Origin: Bacteroidota bacterium
GTDB lineage: Bacteria > Bacteroidota > Bacteroidia > Sphingobacteriales > Sphingobacteriaceae
Assembly: GCA_021794195.1 (NCBI GenBank)
Contig: JAJYRG010000010.1
Coordinates: 1 to 46,321 of the forward strand
DNA: 46,321 bases
Direction: 5' to 3'
Shown here: positions 34,916 to 44,171 of the stretch, one piece after another
How the letters are laid out: every line of letters begins with the position of its first letter
How positions within the stretch are numbered: position 1 is the first letter of the stretch
Translations under genes and position numbers: made by a program
Notes under the pieces: generated by a model
Seen by the model: only the letters and a program-made list of their open reading frames with translations
Told to the model about the DNA's origin: nothing
The model's database searches: none

Positions 34916-35446
34916 ATGATGAATGACGCTACAACTGAGATGTATGTAAAACTAAGTAGGAACGACTTTAGCAAGCTTTATAATACGCATAAAGAGTTTT
35001 TATTTAAAATGTTAATAGGTATGGGAGGCTCTCAAGAATTAGTGGAAGATATTATACATGAAGTTTTCTTACGAATTTGGTTATTAAGAGAAAAAATTAA
35101 GCCGAACGCCTCTTTACGGTCATATATGTTCCGTATCGGCCAGAATCTAATCGTTGATTATTATAGAAAAATAGATAATGAGCGTTACTTCGAATCTACA
35201 TATCACTCTTGGTTCGAAACTTCCTATTTGATTAATCTTGATAAGATATTCAACGAAGATAAGATTTCAAAAATAAAGTTCATTATTGACAAGCTTCCAC
35301 CAAAACGCAAGAAAATTTATGAATTGTGTAAGTTTGAAGAAAAAAGCTATACTGAAGTTAGTGAATTGTTATGTATTTCACTTTCTACGATTAGCGATCA
35401 TATGGTAAAGGCTAATCGGTTTATAAAAGCTGAATTAAAAAGTTGA
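34916..35446 (+). CDS. ECF-type RNA polymerase sigma factor
   Basis: 176 residues. Region 2 (about 15-85) shows LYNTHKEFLFKML, VEDIIHEVFLRIW and LRSYMFRIGQNLIVDYYRK. Region 4 (about 118-170) shows LPPKRKKIYELCKFEEKSYTEVSELLCISLSTISDHMVKA, an HTH. It resembles Bacteroidota ECF sigma factors of SusCD/FecIR systems. However, no FecR-like anti-sigma gene follows, and the SusC downstream lacks the signalling STN domain, so its control is not the usual one. The gene is 13 bp after the kinase and 24 bp before lacI, inside the operon, and may direct transcription of the susC unit. The target is unknown. Confidence 0.9.
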   Translation: MMNDATTEMYVKLSRNDFSKLYNTHKEFLFKMLIGMGGSQELVEDIIHEVFLRIWLLREKIKPNASLRSYMFRIGQNLIVDYYRKIDNERYFESTYHSWFETSYLINLDKIFNEDKISKIKFIIDKLPPKRKKIYELCKFEEKSYTEVSELLCISLSTISDHMVKANRFIKAELKS

Positions 35447-35470
35447 TAGGTAGACTTAGTAGATAGATAA

Positions 35471-36505
35471 ATGGCTAGAAAAATTTCATTGAAAGATATC
35501 GCAGAAGCAGCAGGAGTTTCTGTGGCTTTAGTCTCCTATGTCTTGAATGATAAGGAAAAAGAGGCGAGAATAAATGCTGATACGGCAAAAAAGATAAAAG
35601 AAATTGCCAAAAAGATGAATTATCAACCCAATCAGGTTGCGAAAAGTTTAAAAAGCGGAAAGTCGCTGGCCATAGGTTTGATAGTGGCTGATATATCTAA
35701 CCCTTTTTTTGGCCAGTTGGCAAAAACGATAGAAGAAGAATCTAATAGAAGAGGTTATACTGTAATAGTAGGAAGTTCGGATGAAGATTTAGAGAAGTTT
35801 AAAAGGTTGATTGACACATTGATTAATCGTCAAATCGATGGTTTTATCATTGCTCCTGTAGAAGGTGCAGAACAACAATTAAAATATTTAGAAAACACAG
35901 GAATTCCTTTTGTACTAATAGATCGTTTTTTTAAAGATTTAGAAACCTGCTATGTCGTTATCGATAATTTTGATGCAATGTACCGGGTTACGGAAAATAT
36001 TTTACAACAAAAGAAAGAAGCAAAAATAGGGTATGTGTGTTATGAAAACAGCTTACAACACACAGAAGATCGTCTGCGGGGGTTTATACAAGCTTTTAAA
36101 GATCAGGGCCGGGAAGATTATCAGGAATTTATTTGTAAAGTAGAATATAATAACCCTGTTAAATTTAACGATAGCTTTACCGAACTTATTAATCGTTTAC
36201 CAGGCATAGATACTGTTTTATTTTCTACTAATACTCTATCCATCATGGGATTAAAAGTATTGAGTCGTCTTAATATAAAAATACCGGAAGAGTTGTCTGT
36301 GTTCTGTTTTGATCAGAGCGATTCTTATGACCTTTTTTATTGCCCTATAAGTTATGTGCACCAACCATTGGATCAAATAGGATATGAAGCAGTGGAAATA
36401 TTGTTCAATAAAATGTTTCATAATACGAATACGATACAGCAAGTGGTGTTGGAAGCGGATATTATTATAAAAAAATCTAGCTCTTTTAAAGAATTTAAAA
36501 AGTAA
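35471..36505 (+). CDS. LacI-family transcriptional regulator
   Basis: 344 residues. An N-terminal HTH (KISLKDIAEAAGVSVALVSYVLN, recognition helix about 16-26) is followed by a hinge helix (YQPNQVAKSLKSG, 51-63) and a periplasmic-binding-protein-like sensor domain (about 65-335) with IGLIVADISNPFFGQLAKTIE and DGFIIAPVEG. It presumably represses the operon until a sugar or sugar phosphate binds. Palindromes with core GCTTAATCGATTAAGC upstream of the operon and of susC are its likely operators, so it would autoregulate. The effector is unknown; D-arabinose, D-ribulose or a phosphate of them is expected from context. Confidence 0.93.
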   Translation: MARKISLKDIAEAAGVSVALVSYVLNDKEKEARINADTAKKIKEIAKKMNYQPNQVAKSLKSGKSLAIGLIVADISNPFFGQLAKTIEEESNRRGYTVIVGSSDEDLEKFKRLIDTLINRQIDGFIIAPVEGAEQQLKYLENTGIPFVLIDRFFKDLETCYVVIDNFDAMYRVTENILQQKKEAKIGYVCYENSLQHTEDRLRGFIQAFKDQGREDYQEFICKVEYNNPVKFNDSFTELINRLPGIDTVLFSTNTLSIMGLKVLSRLNIKIPEELSVFCFDQSDSYDLFYCPISYVHQPLDQIGYEAVEILFNKMFHNTNTIQQVVLEADIIIKKSSSFKEFKK

Positions 36506-36598
36506 GCAGAGGGAAACCTAAAGCAAAACGTATTATATACAGAGAACATAATTAATATAAACCTTTTCAAACTGTTAATATTAGCTGTTTTGACCAAT

Positions 36599-36614
36599 GC
36601 TTAATCGATTAAGC
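36599..36614. promoter_or_regulatory. LacI-type operator upstream of susC
   Basis: The perfect 16-bp palindrome GCTTAATCGATTAAGC lies 30 bp before the susC start codon, identical to the core of the site at 27583-27604 nine kilobases away. Such an exact recurrence in front of two co-located glycan-utilisation units is strong evidence for a shared regulator, most simply the LacI protein encoded immediately upstream. Confidence 0.75.
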
Positions 36615-36643
36615 CAATAAGATTATAAAAATAAATTGTTGAT

Positions 36644-39600
36644 ATGATAAGAATTATATTTACTGACAGATTACTAATTGAATTTCTTTTAGGCCTGCTG
36701 TGGAGATTTCGGTTATGCATTCCTTGCACGTTGATTTTCAGTATTCAGAGCTTATGGGCTGAGACACAGTATGTGTTTAATACTGAAGTTATTTATTTAA
36801 AAGAAAGTACAAATAACCCAGTTTCTCAATCCACTATTAGTGGGCGTGTGATGAATTCAGAAGGTGAATTGTTAGAAGGAGTGAGTGTTATAGAAAGAGG
36901 AACTGAACAATCTACGGTAACGGATCAAAGGGGAGCCTTTACTTTGACATTAACTACTGATAAGTCGATTATCGAATTTACTTATGTAGGTTATAAATCC
37001 AAAGAAGTTGAAACGAATGGCCAAAAAGTTATCGAAGTAGTGCTTGAAGAGGATACCGAATCTTTAGATGAGGTTGTCGTGGTAGGTTTTGGAACTCAGA
37101 AGAAAGCTTCAATTGTAGGAGCAATTACCAATGTAAAGCCTGAGCAATTACAATTAACGCCATCGCGATCCCTTAGTAATAATTTAGCAGGGATGGTTTC
37201 CGGAGTAATCGCAGTGCAAAGAAGTGGAAACCCTTGGTTTAACAATTCAGATTTTTGGATTAGAGGCATTAGTACTTTTACAGGTAATTCCAATCCTTTA
37301 GTTTTAGTCGATGGCATTGAGCGATCTTTGCACGACATCGATCCAGAAGAGATAGAATCATTTTCGGTTTTAAAAGATGCGGCGGCGAGTGCTGTATATG
37401 GTGTAAGAGGGGCTAACGGAGTAATTATGATTAATACGAAACGTGGAAAAATCGGGAAGCCTCAGGTAGATGCCCGATTCGAACGGGCTTATACTTCTCC
37501 TATTAAACTGCTTGATTATATAGGGAGTGTTCCCTATTTAAATCTCATAAATGAAATGGATCGGGATAACGGGAATAACCCAACTTATAGCGAAGCTACT
37601 TTATTGAATTATGAACACCAAACCGATCCGGAATTATATCCAGATGTAAATTGGTGGAATGTAGTCGCAAAAGATAATGCTGCATTAACGAAAGGTAATT
37701 TGAGTGTAAATGGTGGAACCGATATCTTAAGATATTCTTTAGTACTTGGATATTACGATGAAGACGGGATAATTCGACGTGATCCTAATCAAGAGTGGGA
37801 TTCTTCGTTAAAAGTGAAGCGTTATAATGTACGTTCGAATGTGGATGTGAACGTTACGCCGTCCACATTGTTACGCATAAATTTAGGAGGTTTTTTACAA
37901 ACTAAAAATGCGCCTCCTGGAAATGAAGAGTCAGATTTTGGTATTTTTTATCAAGCTATGCGCATACCCCCCTATATTCATCCCCCTATTTATGCAGATG
38001 GACGAATCCCTCGTGTATTTGCCAAGCAAAATCCCTGGGCATGGGCTACACAGAGGGGCTTTGAAAAGATGAATAATTCTAAGATAGAGGGATTAACAGC
38101 TATCGAACAAGATTTGAAATTTATTACTGAAGGCTTAAAGATAAAAGGAACATTTGCGTTTGATAAGTTTTCTGGTAATTCCGTCACACGGTCAAAGACT
38201 CCTGATTATTACAATCCTGCTTCTGCACGCGATGCTGAAGGCCATCTGATAACAACAATAGCTACTCATGGCGAACAGTTTCTAGGGCATAGTACCGGAT
38301 CACAATGGGGAGATCAAAGTATCTATTTAGAAGGAATGCTATCGTATAATCGATTATTTGATAATGTGCATGATATTAATTCTATGCTACTTTACAATCA
38401 AAAAGATTTTGATCGGGGGGATGCCCTTCCTTATCGTAATCAAGGATTCGCAGGACGCTTTTCATACACTTATGATAATCGATATGTAGGAGAGTTCAAC
38501 TTTGGTTATAACGGTTCTGAAAATTTTGCGAAAGGAAATCGTTTTGGTTTCTTCCCAGCCGCGGCATTAGGTTGGATTATTTCTGAAGAAGAATTTATGA
38601 GTCCGGTACGGCCCATTATTTCAAATTTAAAAATTAGAGGGTCCGTAGGAAAAGCTGGAAATAGTATTATTGGAGCAGATATTGGTTCGCACAGGTTCGC
38701 CTATATTTCGACGATTGAAAATACAGGTTCATATAATTGGGGGACTGAGCCACCATTTGTGTATCGTTTGGGAAGAGCAGAAGGGAACGTAGGGGTATCG
38801 GATTTGACATGGGAGACTGTTACGAAGCGCAACCTCGGATTTGAAATAGGCCTATGGAACAATTCTATTAACTATACTGTCGATATTTTTAACGAGAAAC
38901 GTGAGGACATCTTTATGGAAAGAAAAAATGTTCCAGGACATGTAGGCTTTAATAGGGCCGTATGGGCAAATTTTGGAAAGGTGAAAAATAAAGGTATAGA
39001 TATGTCGTTAAATATCAATAAGAGATTGAGTGAGGATTGGTTTGTGACGGCTATCGCTAATTATACGTATGCAAAAAACCAAGTTTTAGAAATAGATGAG
39101 CCGCTTTCCATTATTGGCACACATCGATCTGAAACGGGAAAACCAGTCGGTCAGCTGTTTGGCTTAATAGCAGAAGGCTTGTTTGAAGAAGATGACTTTG
39201 GAGAAGACGGACAATTAAAAGAAGGAATTCCACAGCAAAATTTTAGTGATGCGAGTAATCTTCGCCCGGGAGATATTAAATATAAAGATTTAGACGGTGA
39301 TGGGGAAATTACTTCTTTAGATCGTACAGCGATTGGAGGGGCACGTATGCCGGAGATTGTTTATGGTTTTGGAGCGAATATTACGTATAGAGCTGTAGAT
39401 TTTGGATTTTTCTTTCAAGGAACAGGGAAAATGTACCAGATTTTAGGAGGGGAAAGCTGGATCCCTGGTTCTGTAATCGGTGCTGGAAATATCTTTTCAA
39501 ATATTGATGATAGGTGGACGGAAGATAATCCGAGCCAAGATGTATTTTGGCCACGCTTAGGGAACCGGGCTGTGTCCAACAATGAACAAGCATCAACGTG

Positions 39601-39838
39601 GTGGTTGCGTGACATGAGCTTTATACGATTGAAAAATCTCGAAGTAGGATATATGTTTCCGTCACATCTGACAAAAAGAATCGGAGTGAGAAACTGTCGA
39701 CTTTTCGTGCGGGGCTCGAACTTATTTACCTTTTCCAAATTCAAGCTTTGGGATCCTGAGTTGGAAACTACCGATGGGCTAAAATACCCACAAATGAAAT
39801 CCGTGTCATTTGGATTGAATATTAATTTTAATAATTGA
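36644..39838 (+). CDS. SusC-family TonB-dependent outer-membrane transporter
   Basis: 1064 residues. An N-terminal signal or membrane segment (about 10-40) is unusually long, with possibly a later true start. A carboxypeptidase-D regulatory-like domain (about 65-136, TISGRVMNSEGELLEGVSVIERG) is followed by the TonB-box-like DEVVVVGFGTQKK (142-154), a plug (about 155-290, GVIAVQRSGNPWFNNSDFWIRG, VLKDAAASAVYGVRGANGVIMI) and a 22-strand barrel ending in FGLNINFNN. It imports oligosaccharides together with the SusD lipoprotein encoded next. No STN domain is present, so sigma/anti-sigma signalling through this transporter is not expected. A LacI-type operator precedes it, and the SusD frame begins directly after its stop. 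Confidence 0.95.
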   Translation: MIRIIFTDRLLIEFLLGLLWRFRLCIPCTLIFSIQSLWAETQYVFNTEVIYLKESTNNPVSQSTISGRVMNSEGELLEGVSVIERGTEQSTVTDQRGAFTLTLTTDKSIIEFTYVGYKSKEVETNGQKVIEVVLEEDTESLDEVVVVGFGTQKKASIVGAITNVKPEQLQLTPSRSLSNNLAGMVSGVIAVQRSGNPWFNNSDFWIRGISTFTGNSNPLVLVDGIERSLHDIDPEEIESFSVLKDAAASAVYGVRGANGVIMINTKRGKIGKPQVDARFERAYTSPIKLLDYIGSVPYLNLINEMDRDNGNNPTYSEATLLNYEHQTDPELYPDVNWWNVVAKDNAALTKGNLSVNGGTDILRYSLVLGYYDEDGIIRRDPNQEWDSSLKVKRYNVRSNVDVNVTPSTLLRINLGGFLQTKNAPPGNEESDFGIFYQAMRIPPYIHPPIYADGRIPRVFAKQNPWAWATQRGFEKMNNSKIEGLTAIEQDLKFITEGLKIKGTFAFDKFSGNSVTRSKTPDYYNPASARDAEGHLITTIATHGEQFLGHSTGSQWGDQSIYLEGMLSYNRLFDNVHDINSMLLYNQKDFDRGDALPYRNQGFAGRFSYTYDNRYVGEFNFGYNGSENFAKGNRFGFFPAAALGWIISEEEFMSPVRPIISNLKIRGSVGKAGNSIIGADIGSHRFAYISTIENTGSYNWGTEPPFVYRLGRAEGNVGVSDLTWETVTKRNLGFEIGLWNNSINYTVDIFNEKREDIFMERKNVPGHVGFNRAVWANFGKVKNKGIDMSLNINKRLSEDWFVTAIANYTYAKNQVLEIDEPLSIIGTHRSETGKPVGQLFGLIAEGLFEEDDFGEDGQLKEGIPQQNFSDASNLRPGDIKYKDLDGDGEITSLDRTAIGGARMPEIVYGFGANITYRAVDFGFFFQGTGKMYQILGGESWIPGSVIGAGNIFSNIDDRWTEDNPSQDVFWPRLGNRAVSNNEQASTWWLRDMSFIRLKNLEVGYMFPSHLTKRIGVRNCRLFVRGSNLFTFSKFKLWDPELETTDGLKYPQMKSVSFGLNINFNN

Positions 39839-39844
39839 TTGAAG

Positions 39845-41761
39845 ATGAAAAACTACTTTATTATAATAACATTTATTCTGTTTTTATCCTTAAGCACGGT
39901 GAGTTGCTCTAAGTTTTTGGATAAAATGCCCGATGACCAGCTAACCATGGAGATGATCTTTACAGATAAAATCCGGACAGAGGATTGGCTGGCAAGTGTA
40001 TACTCTTCGATCCCTAGTCCGCTCTGGGGTTATTTTAAGGAACAAGGTTATAATATAATGGGTGATGATATCACTATTCCACAGGAATGGCAGCCGTATG
40101 GTTGGAAAAATTCGTATGCCTATACTATGGCTGATTGGAGTCCTAATTCTGGTTGGGGACCTAACTATTGGGTTGAATTACCAAAACGGATTCGTACGGG
40201 ATTAGTGTTTTTAGAGAGAGTACGCGTCATTCCTGAAGATGGTTTAACGCAAGAGTATGTAAGTCAAATGAAAAATGAAGTACGGTTCCTTATTGCGTAC
40301 TATTATTCGTTATTGATCGAAACGTATGGTACAGTACCGTTTATCAGACATACTCTCTATGATACGGATGCTTCTGCAGAGGAATTAATGATAGGGCAGA
40401 CACCCTATGATGAGATTGTGGATTGGATAGATCAAGAGTTGAAAGAAGTTGCTGCTAAACTACCTGCAGTGTATTCTGATAAAAATGACTGGGGGAGGGC
40501 CACTTCAGTAATGGCATTAGCTATACGAGCCAAAACATTATTATTTGCCGCTAGCCCTTTGTTCAATGGAAATGAGGATTTTAAGGATTGGAAAAATGAG
40601 AAGGGCGAGAATTTATTTCAAACAGATTACAACCCGAAGAAATGGGTAAGGGCAGCTGAAGCACATAAAGAACTAATAGAAGCAGCTCATAGCGGAGGTT
40701 ATAAATTATATACGGAATTTAATCAAGATGGTTCCATAGATCCATTTATGTCCTACTATAATATGTCTTTAAAGACGTTCAGCTCTGGGAATAAAGAAAT
40801 TATTTTCGGACGGCCGGAAAATTCAGATTTAAATGGCTTTCAGTCACATCATTTGCCAAAAGGGATAGGGGGAAATGCAGGGATGAGCGTAACTCAAGAG
40901 TTGGTGGATGCATTTTATATGGAAAATGGAATTGCGCCGATAATAGGTTATAACGAAGACGGGAGCCCGATTATTAATCCTAGCTCAGGCTATGTTGAAA
41001 ATGGGTTTTCTACAGCCGTAGAAAGAAGAACAACAGCATGGTCCGGAGGCGGACCTTCTAATTTAGTAAATGGAGATTCTAGACCTGTTACTATGGATGG
41101 AACCTACAATATGTATTGTAACAGAGAACCACGTTTTTATGTCTCCGTTATATTTAATGAAGCTTGGTTAGGGGTTGCAAATAGGCGCATAGAGTTTTTG
41201 CAAGATGGGGGAAGAGATACCGGCCATACTTTTGATGCACCGCAAAATGGATATAACGTACGGAAACGTATTAGTTTGGATGTTTATCCACGTGAAGGGA
41301 AGCATACTTTCCAACCGGGGATTTTATATCGTTTGGCAGATGCCTATTTAAGCTATGCAGAAGCATTAAATGAGGTGGACGGCCCCTCTGCAGACGTTTA
41401 TGAATATATTAATTTAGTCCGTAAAAGAGCAGGAATCCCAGACTTGGCGGCAGGGTTAAGTCAAGGAGAAATGCGTGAAGCTATCCGCCATGAAAGAAGG
41501 GTAGAGTTTAATAGCGAAGGTATCCGTTTTCATGATGTACGGAGATGGAAATTAGGGGAAAAGTTCTTTAATACATCACTTTATGGAATGAATTTCCTTG
41601 GCTCGAAGAAGAGTGATGATAAAAATGATTCTCAAGCGTTCTATAAAAGAACGTTTTATAAAAACAGGTATTTTACAAAACGTATGTATCTATGGCCCGT
41701 TCCACAATCTCAGATGGACATTAATCCGAACTTGAGACAAGCGCCAGGATATGGAGGTTGA
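39845..41761 (+). CDS. SusD/RagB-family surface glycan-binding lipoprotein
   Basis: 638 residues from the ATG at 39845; a TTG two codons upstream is less likely. The lipobox is LSTVSC with Cys21. The body has the SusD alpha-helical TPR frame: FLDKMPDDQLTMEMIF, VRFLIAYYYSLLIETYGTVPFI, TPYDEIVDWIDQELKEVAAKLP, ATSVMALAIRAKTLLFAASPLFN, and the C-terminal RLADAYLSYAEALNEV, INLVRKRAGIPDL, IRHERRVEFNSEGIRFHDVRRW and LWPVPQSQMDINPNLRQAPGY. It caps the SusC pore and binds the oligosaccharide. Its pairing with susC is certain; ligand specificity is inferred from the surrounding D-arabinose-type genes. Confidence 0.95.
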   Translation: MKNYFIIITFILFLSLSTVSCSKFLDKMPDDQLTMEMIFTDKIRTEDWLASVYSSIPSPLWGYFKEQGYNIMGDDITIPQEWQPYGWKNSYAYTMADWSPNSGWGPNYWVELPKRIRTGLVFLERVRVIPEDGLTQEYVSQMKNEVRFLIAYYYSLLIETYGTVPFIRHTLYDTDASAEELMIGQTPYDEIVDWIDQELKEVAAKLPAVYSDKNDWGRATSVMALAIRAKTLLFAASPLFNGNEDFKDWKNEKGENLFQTDYNPKKWVRAAEAHKELIEAAHSGGYKLYTEFNQDGSIDPFMSYYNMSLKTFSSGNKEIIFGRPENSDLNGFQSHHLPKGIGGNAGMSVTQELVDAFYMENGIAPIIGYNEDGSPIINPSSGYVENGFSTAVERRTTAWSGGGPSNLVNGDSRPVTMDGTYNMYCNREPRFYVSVIFNEAWLGVANRRIEFLQDGGRDTGHTFDAPQNGYNVRKRISLDVYPREGKHTFQPGILYRLADAYLSYAEALNEVDGPSADVYEYINLVRKRAGIPDLAAGLSQGEMREAIRHERRVEFNSEGIRFHDVRRWKLGEKFFNTSLYGMNFLGSKKSDDKNDSQAFYKRTFYKNRYFTKRMYLWPVPQSQMDINPNLRQAPGYGG

Positions 41762-41812
41762 TAACCATTTGTTATTCAATAATATATTAGTTTTTTTTTT
41801 ATAAACTTTTTT

Positions 41813-44074
41813 ATGAAACCAATAAAAACAATAATAAGCATGCTGTTTATCTTATTGACCTATGGGTCATGTAAAGATAACTTCTCTGTTGATTTAGCTA
41901 ATCGAGAGTTTATACGCTTGAGTGATCAATCGATCTCTTTGTCCTTAGGAGAGAGGTATATAATTAAAACCAAAATAGATTCTCTTAGAACGGGTTCACA
42001 AACCTTAAAATGGTCTGTATTAAATTCTGATGTGGCCTCTATAGAAGCTAACGAGGATCATACGGCAATTATAACTGCGAAAGGAGAAGGTGAGACTATT
42101 ATAAAAGTAGAAACCGCCGATGGAAATTCAAAATACTTTTCTGAAGTATCGGTAAAAGGTGATAGGGTCATTAAGATACTTGCCATAGGAAATAGTTTTT
42201 CTGATGATGCGATAGAGCATTATCTTCATGATTTAGCTGTGGCAGATGGCCATAATGTGTTGATATCCAATATGTATATCGGCGGATCATCTCTTGAAGA
42301 TCATTGGAATCATGCCTTAGAAGATAGCGCAGCTTATAATTTGAGGGTAATTTCACCGAATGGTAACCACGATGCTTTCAATGATGTTACTTTAGAAGAA
42401 GCGATATCTGGTGAGAACTGGGACTATATAAGCTTTCAAGAAGTCAGCCAATTATCTGGGATTATCGATGGGTACAAGGAGTATTTACCTAAACTATTAG
42501 AGTATACTCGTCCATTGACGAGTAATCCTGAGTTAAAATTTGTTTTGCATCAGACTTGGGCATATGCATCAGATTCGGATCATTCAGGTTTCGTGAATTA
42601 TGATAGAGATCAAATGAAAATGTATAAAGCAATAGTAGATGTAGTGTGGAAAGCGAAAGAGTTGTATGACATAGATATAGTGGTTCCAGCCGGAACAGCT
42701 ATTCAAAATGGAAGAACAAGCTATGTGGGAGATAAATTTACCCGAGACGGTTACCACTTAAGTTTGAATATGGGAAGGTTTACAGCATCGGCAACTTGGT
42801 TTGAAGCGATATTTGGGAGGTTATCAAACAATATATTTATCCCTAAAAACTTTTCGGAGTATGATGTGGAATTGGTAAAGGATGCAGCAATAAAGGCCGT
42901 GCGTATGCCGGAAGAAGTGACAATACTAGAGGGCTTTCAGTCTCCTCCTCCGAATGACTTTGCTTTTACAAGCCCAATATTTATTGATTTTGGTGGAGTA
43001 AGAAGTGATGGCGCTTTCAATCATTTTGGTCATCCGGATGATGTAAAGATAAGTGGGTTAAAAGACGAAGATGGAGAAAACACGGGGTTTGCTCTTGAGG
43101 TTTCTGAACCTTTTACTGGAGCCTTAGACCGTGGATTACAAAATGTGTTAGGATGGCCAAAATCGGTGTCACAAGATATGTTTTTTACTGATGGCATTAA
43201 TATCCCTCGAAGTAGTTTTGTTGCTTCTAACTTAAATAAAGATAAGAAATACACATTTGTATTTTATGGAGCGATAAACGATGATAAAACCGAAACGGAA
43301 TTTATAGTAGTTGGCAAAAATCAAGAATCGGTTTATTTAGACAATGACAATAATTTAGGAAAATATGTCGTAGTTAAAGATATAGAACCATCAGAGGATG
43401 CTACTATCAAGATTACACTATCGCCGGGACCAAATAACGATCATTTTGCCCGTTTCTTCGGAATAAATGCCATGGTTATTGTTCCTTCAGGGGCGAACAT
43501 TCCTATTGCAAAAAGCACATTTATATTAGAACACCCGGTCTATGTAGATTTTGGTGTGCTGGATGCGGGGGCTCCCTTTTATTATTACGAACATGCTTCG
43601 GACGATCCTCATTTTGATTTGAAAGACGATCAAGGAACAAATACAGGTTTTGCAATGAATGTAACAGATCGCTTTACGCAAAGAAATGAATCAGGTGCAT
43701 TGACTAACACACTTGGTTGGCTCACAGAGATTACCCAGGACGCATTCTATGGTGATAAAAATAACCCAACAGCTGGATTTACCATTTATAATCTAAACAA
43801 GAATCAGCAATATACTTTTATATTTTACGGTTCTAGGCGGGACGTCAACGACAACCGTGAAGCAAATTATTTGGTAAGAGGCTCAAACGAAGATTCAGCC
43901 TTATTGGATGCATCGAATAACACATCTAATGTGGCAGAAGTTAAGAATATAAGGCCGAATAGTGATGGGACGGTAGATATCGTCATATCCCCAGGCCCAA
44001 ATAATGACAATGGAGATAAATTTTATTATATTAATACACTCGTAATAACACCGGTAGATTATGTACTGCCGTGA
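41813..44074 (+). CDS. Multidomain lipoprotein: Ig-like + DUF4886/SGNH hydrolase + two tandem C-terminal modules
   Basis: 753 residues. The lipobox Cys is at residue 20 (LTYGSC). A BIG2-like Ig domain (about 30-115) precedes an SGNH-type DUF4886 domain (about 118-370) with ILAIGNSFSDDAIEHYL (candidate nucleophile Ser128), SFQEVS, HQTWAY and RDGYHLS (Asp312, His315), suggesting an esterase such as an acyl-sugar deacylase. Two homologous ~170-residue modules follow (about 388-558 and 575-748), each running from an (I/V)DFG start through NTGFA, LGW, a NLNK-x-YTF-x-FYG motif and SPGPNND to a final strand; these may be carbohydrate-binding. The gene lies 51 bp after susD and before a strong hairpin. 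The module duplication is visible directly; their function is unknown. Confidence 0.85.
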   Translation: MKPIKTIISMLFILLTYGSCKDNFSVDLANREFIRLSDQSISLSLGERYIIKTKIDSLRTGSQTLKWSVLNSDVASIEANEDHTAIITAKGEGETIIKVETADGNSKYFSEVSVKGDRVIKILAIGNSFSDDAIEHYLHDLAVADGHNVLISNMYIGGSSLEDHWNHALEDSAAYNLRVISPNGNHDAFNDVTLEEAISGENWDYISFQEVSQLSGIIDGYKEYLPKLLEYTRPLTSNPELKFVLHQTWAYASDSDHSGFVNYDRDQMKMYKAIVDVVWKAKELYDIDIVVPAGTAIQNGRTSYVGDKFTRDGYHLSLNMGRFTASATWFEAIFGRLSNNIFIPKNFSEYDVELVKDAAIKAVRMPEEVTILEGFQSPPPNDFAFTSPIFIDFGGVRSDGAFNHFGHPDDVKISGLKDEDGENTGFALEVSEPFTGALDRGLQNVLGWPKSVSQDMFFTDGINIPRSSFVASNLNKDKKYTFVFYGAINDDKTETEFIVVGKNQESVYLDNDNNLGKYVVVKDIEPSEDATIKITLSPGPNNDHFARFFGINAMVIVPSGANIPIAKSTFILEHPVYVDFGVLDAGAPFYYYEHASDDPHFDLKDDQGTNTGFAMNVTDRFTQRNESGALTNTLGWLTEITQDAFYGDKNNPTAGFTIYNLNKNQQYTFIFYGSRRDVNDNREANYLVRGSNEDSALLDASNNTSNVAEVKNIRPNSDGTVDIVISPGPNNDNGDKFYYINTLVITPVDYVLP

Positions 44075-44105
44075 TAGTATAGGCGTTATCATGAGAAACA
44101 AAAGG

Positions 44106-44140
44106 TTTACGGAAGTATCTCCTACATATACTTCCGTAAA
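44106..44140. terminator. Strong 13-bp hairpin between the DUF4886 gene and GH172 gene
   Basis: TTTACGGAAGTAT (44106-44118) and ATACTTCCGTAAA (44128-44140) pair perfectly around a 9-base loop. There is no clean T-run afterwards on the plus strand (TCATATT), so it may be a weak terminator, a processing or stability element, or an attenuator separating susCD from the downstream GH172 gene. Confidence 0.6.
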
Positions 44141-44171
44141 TCATATTAAAACAGATATAAGAGAATAAAAA

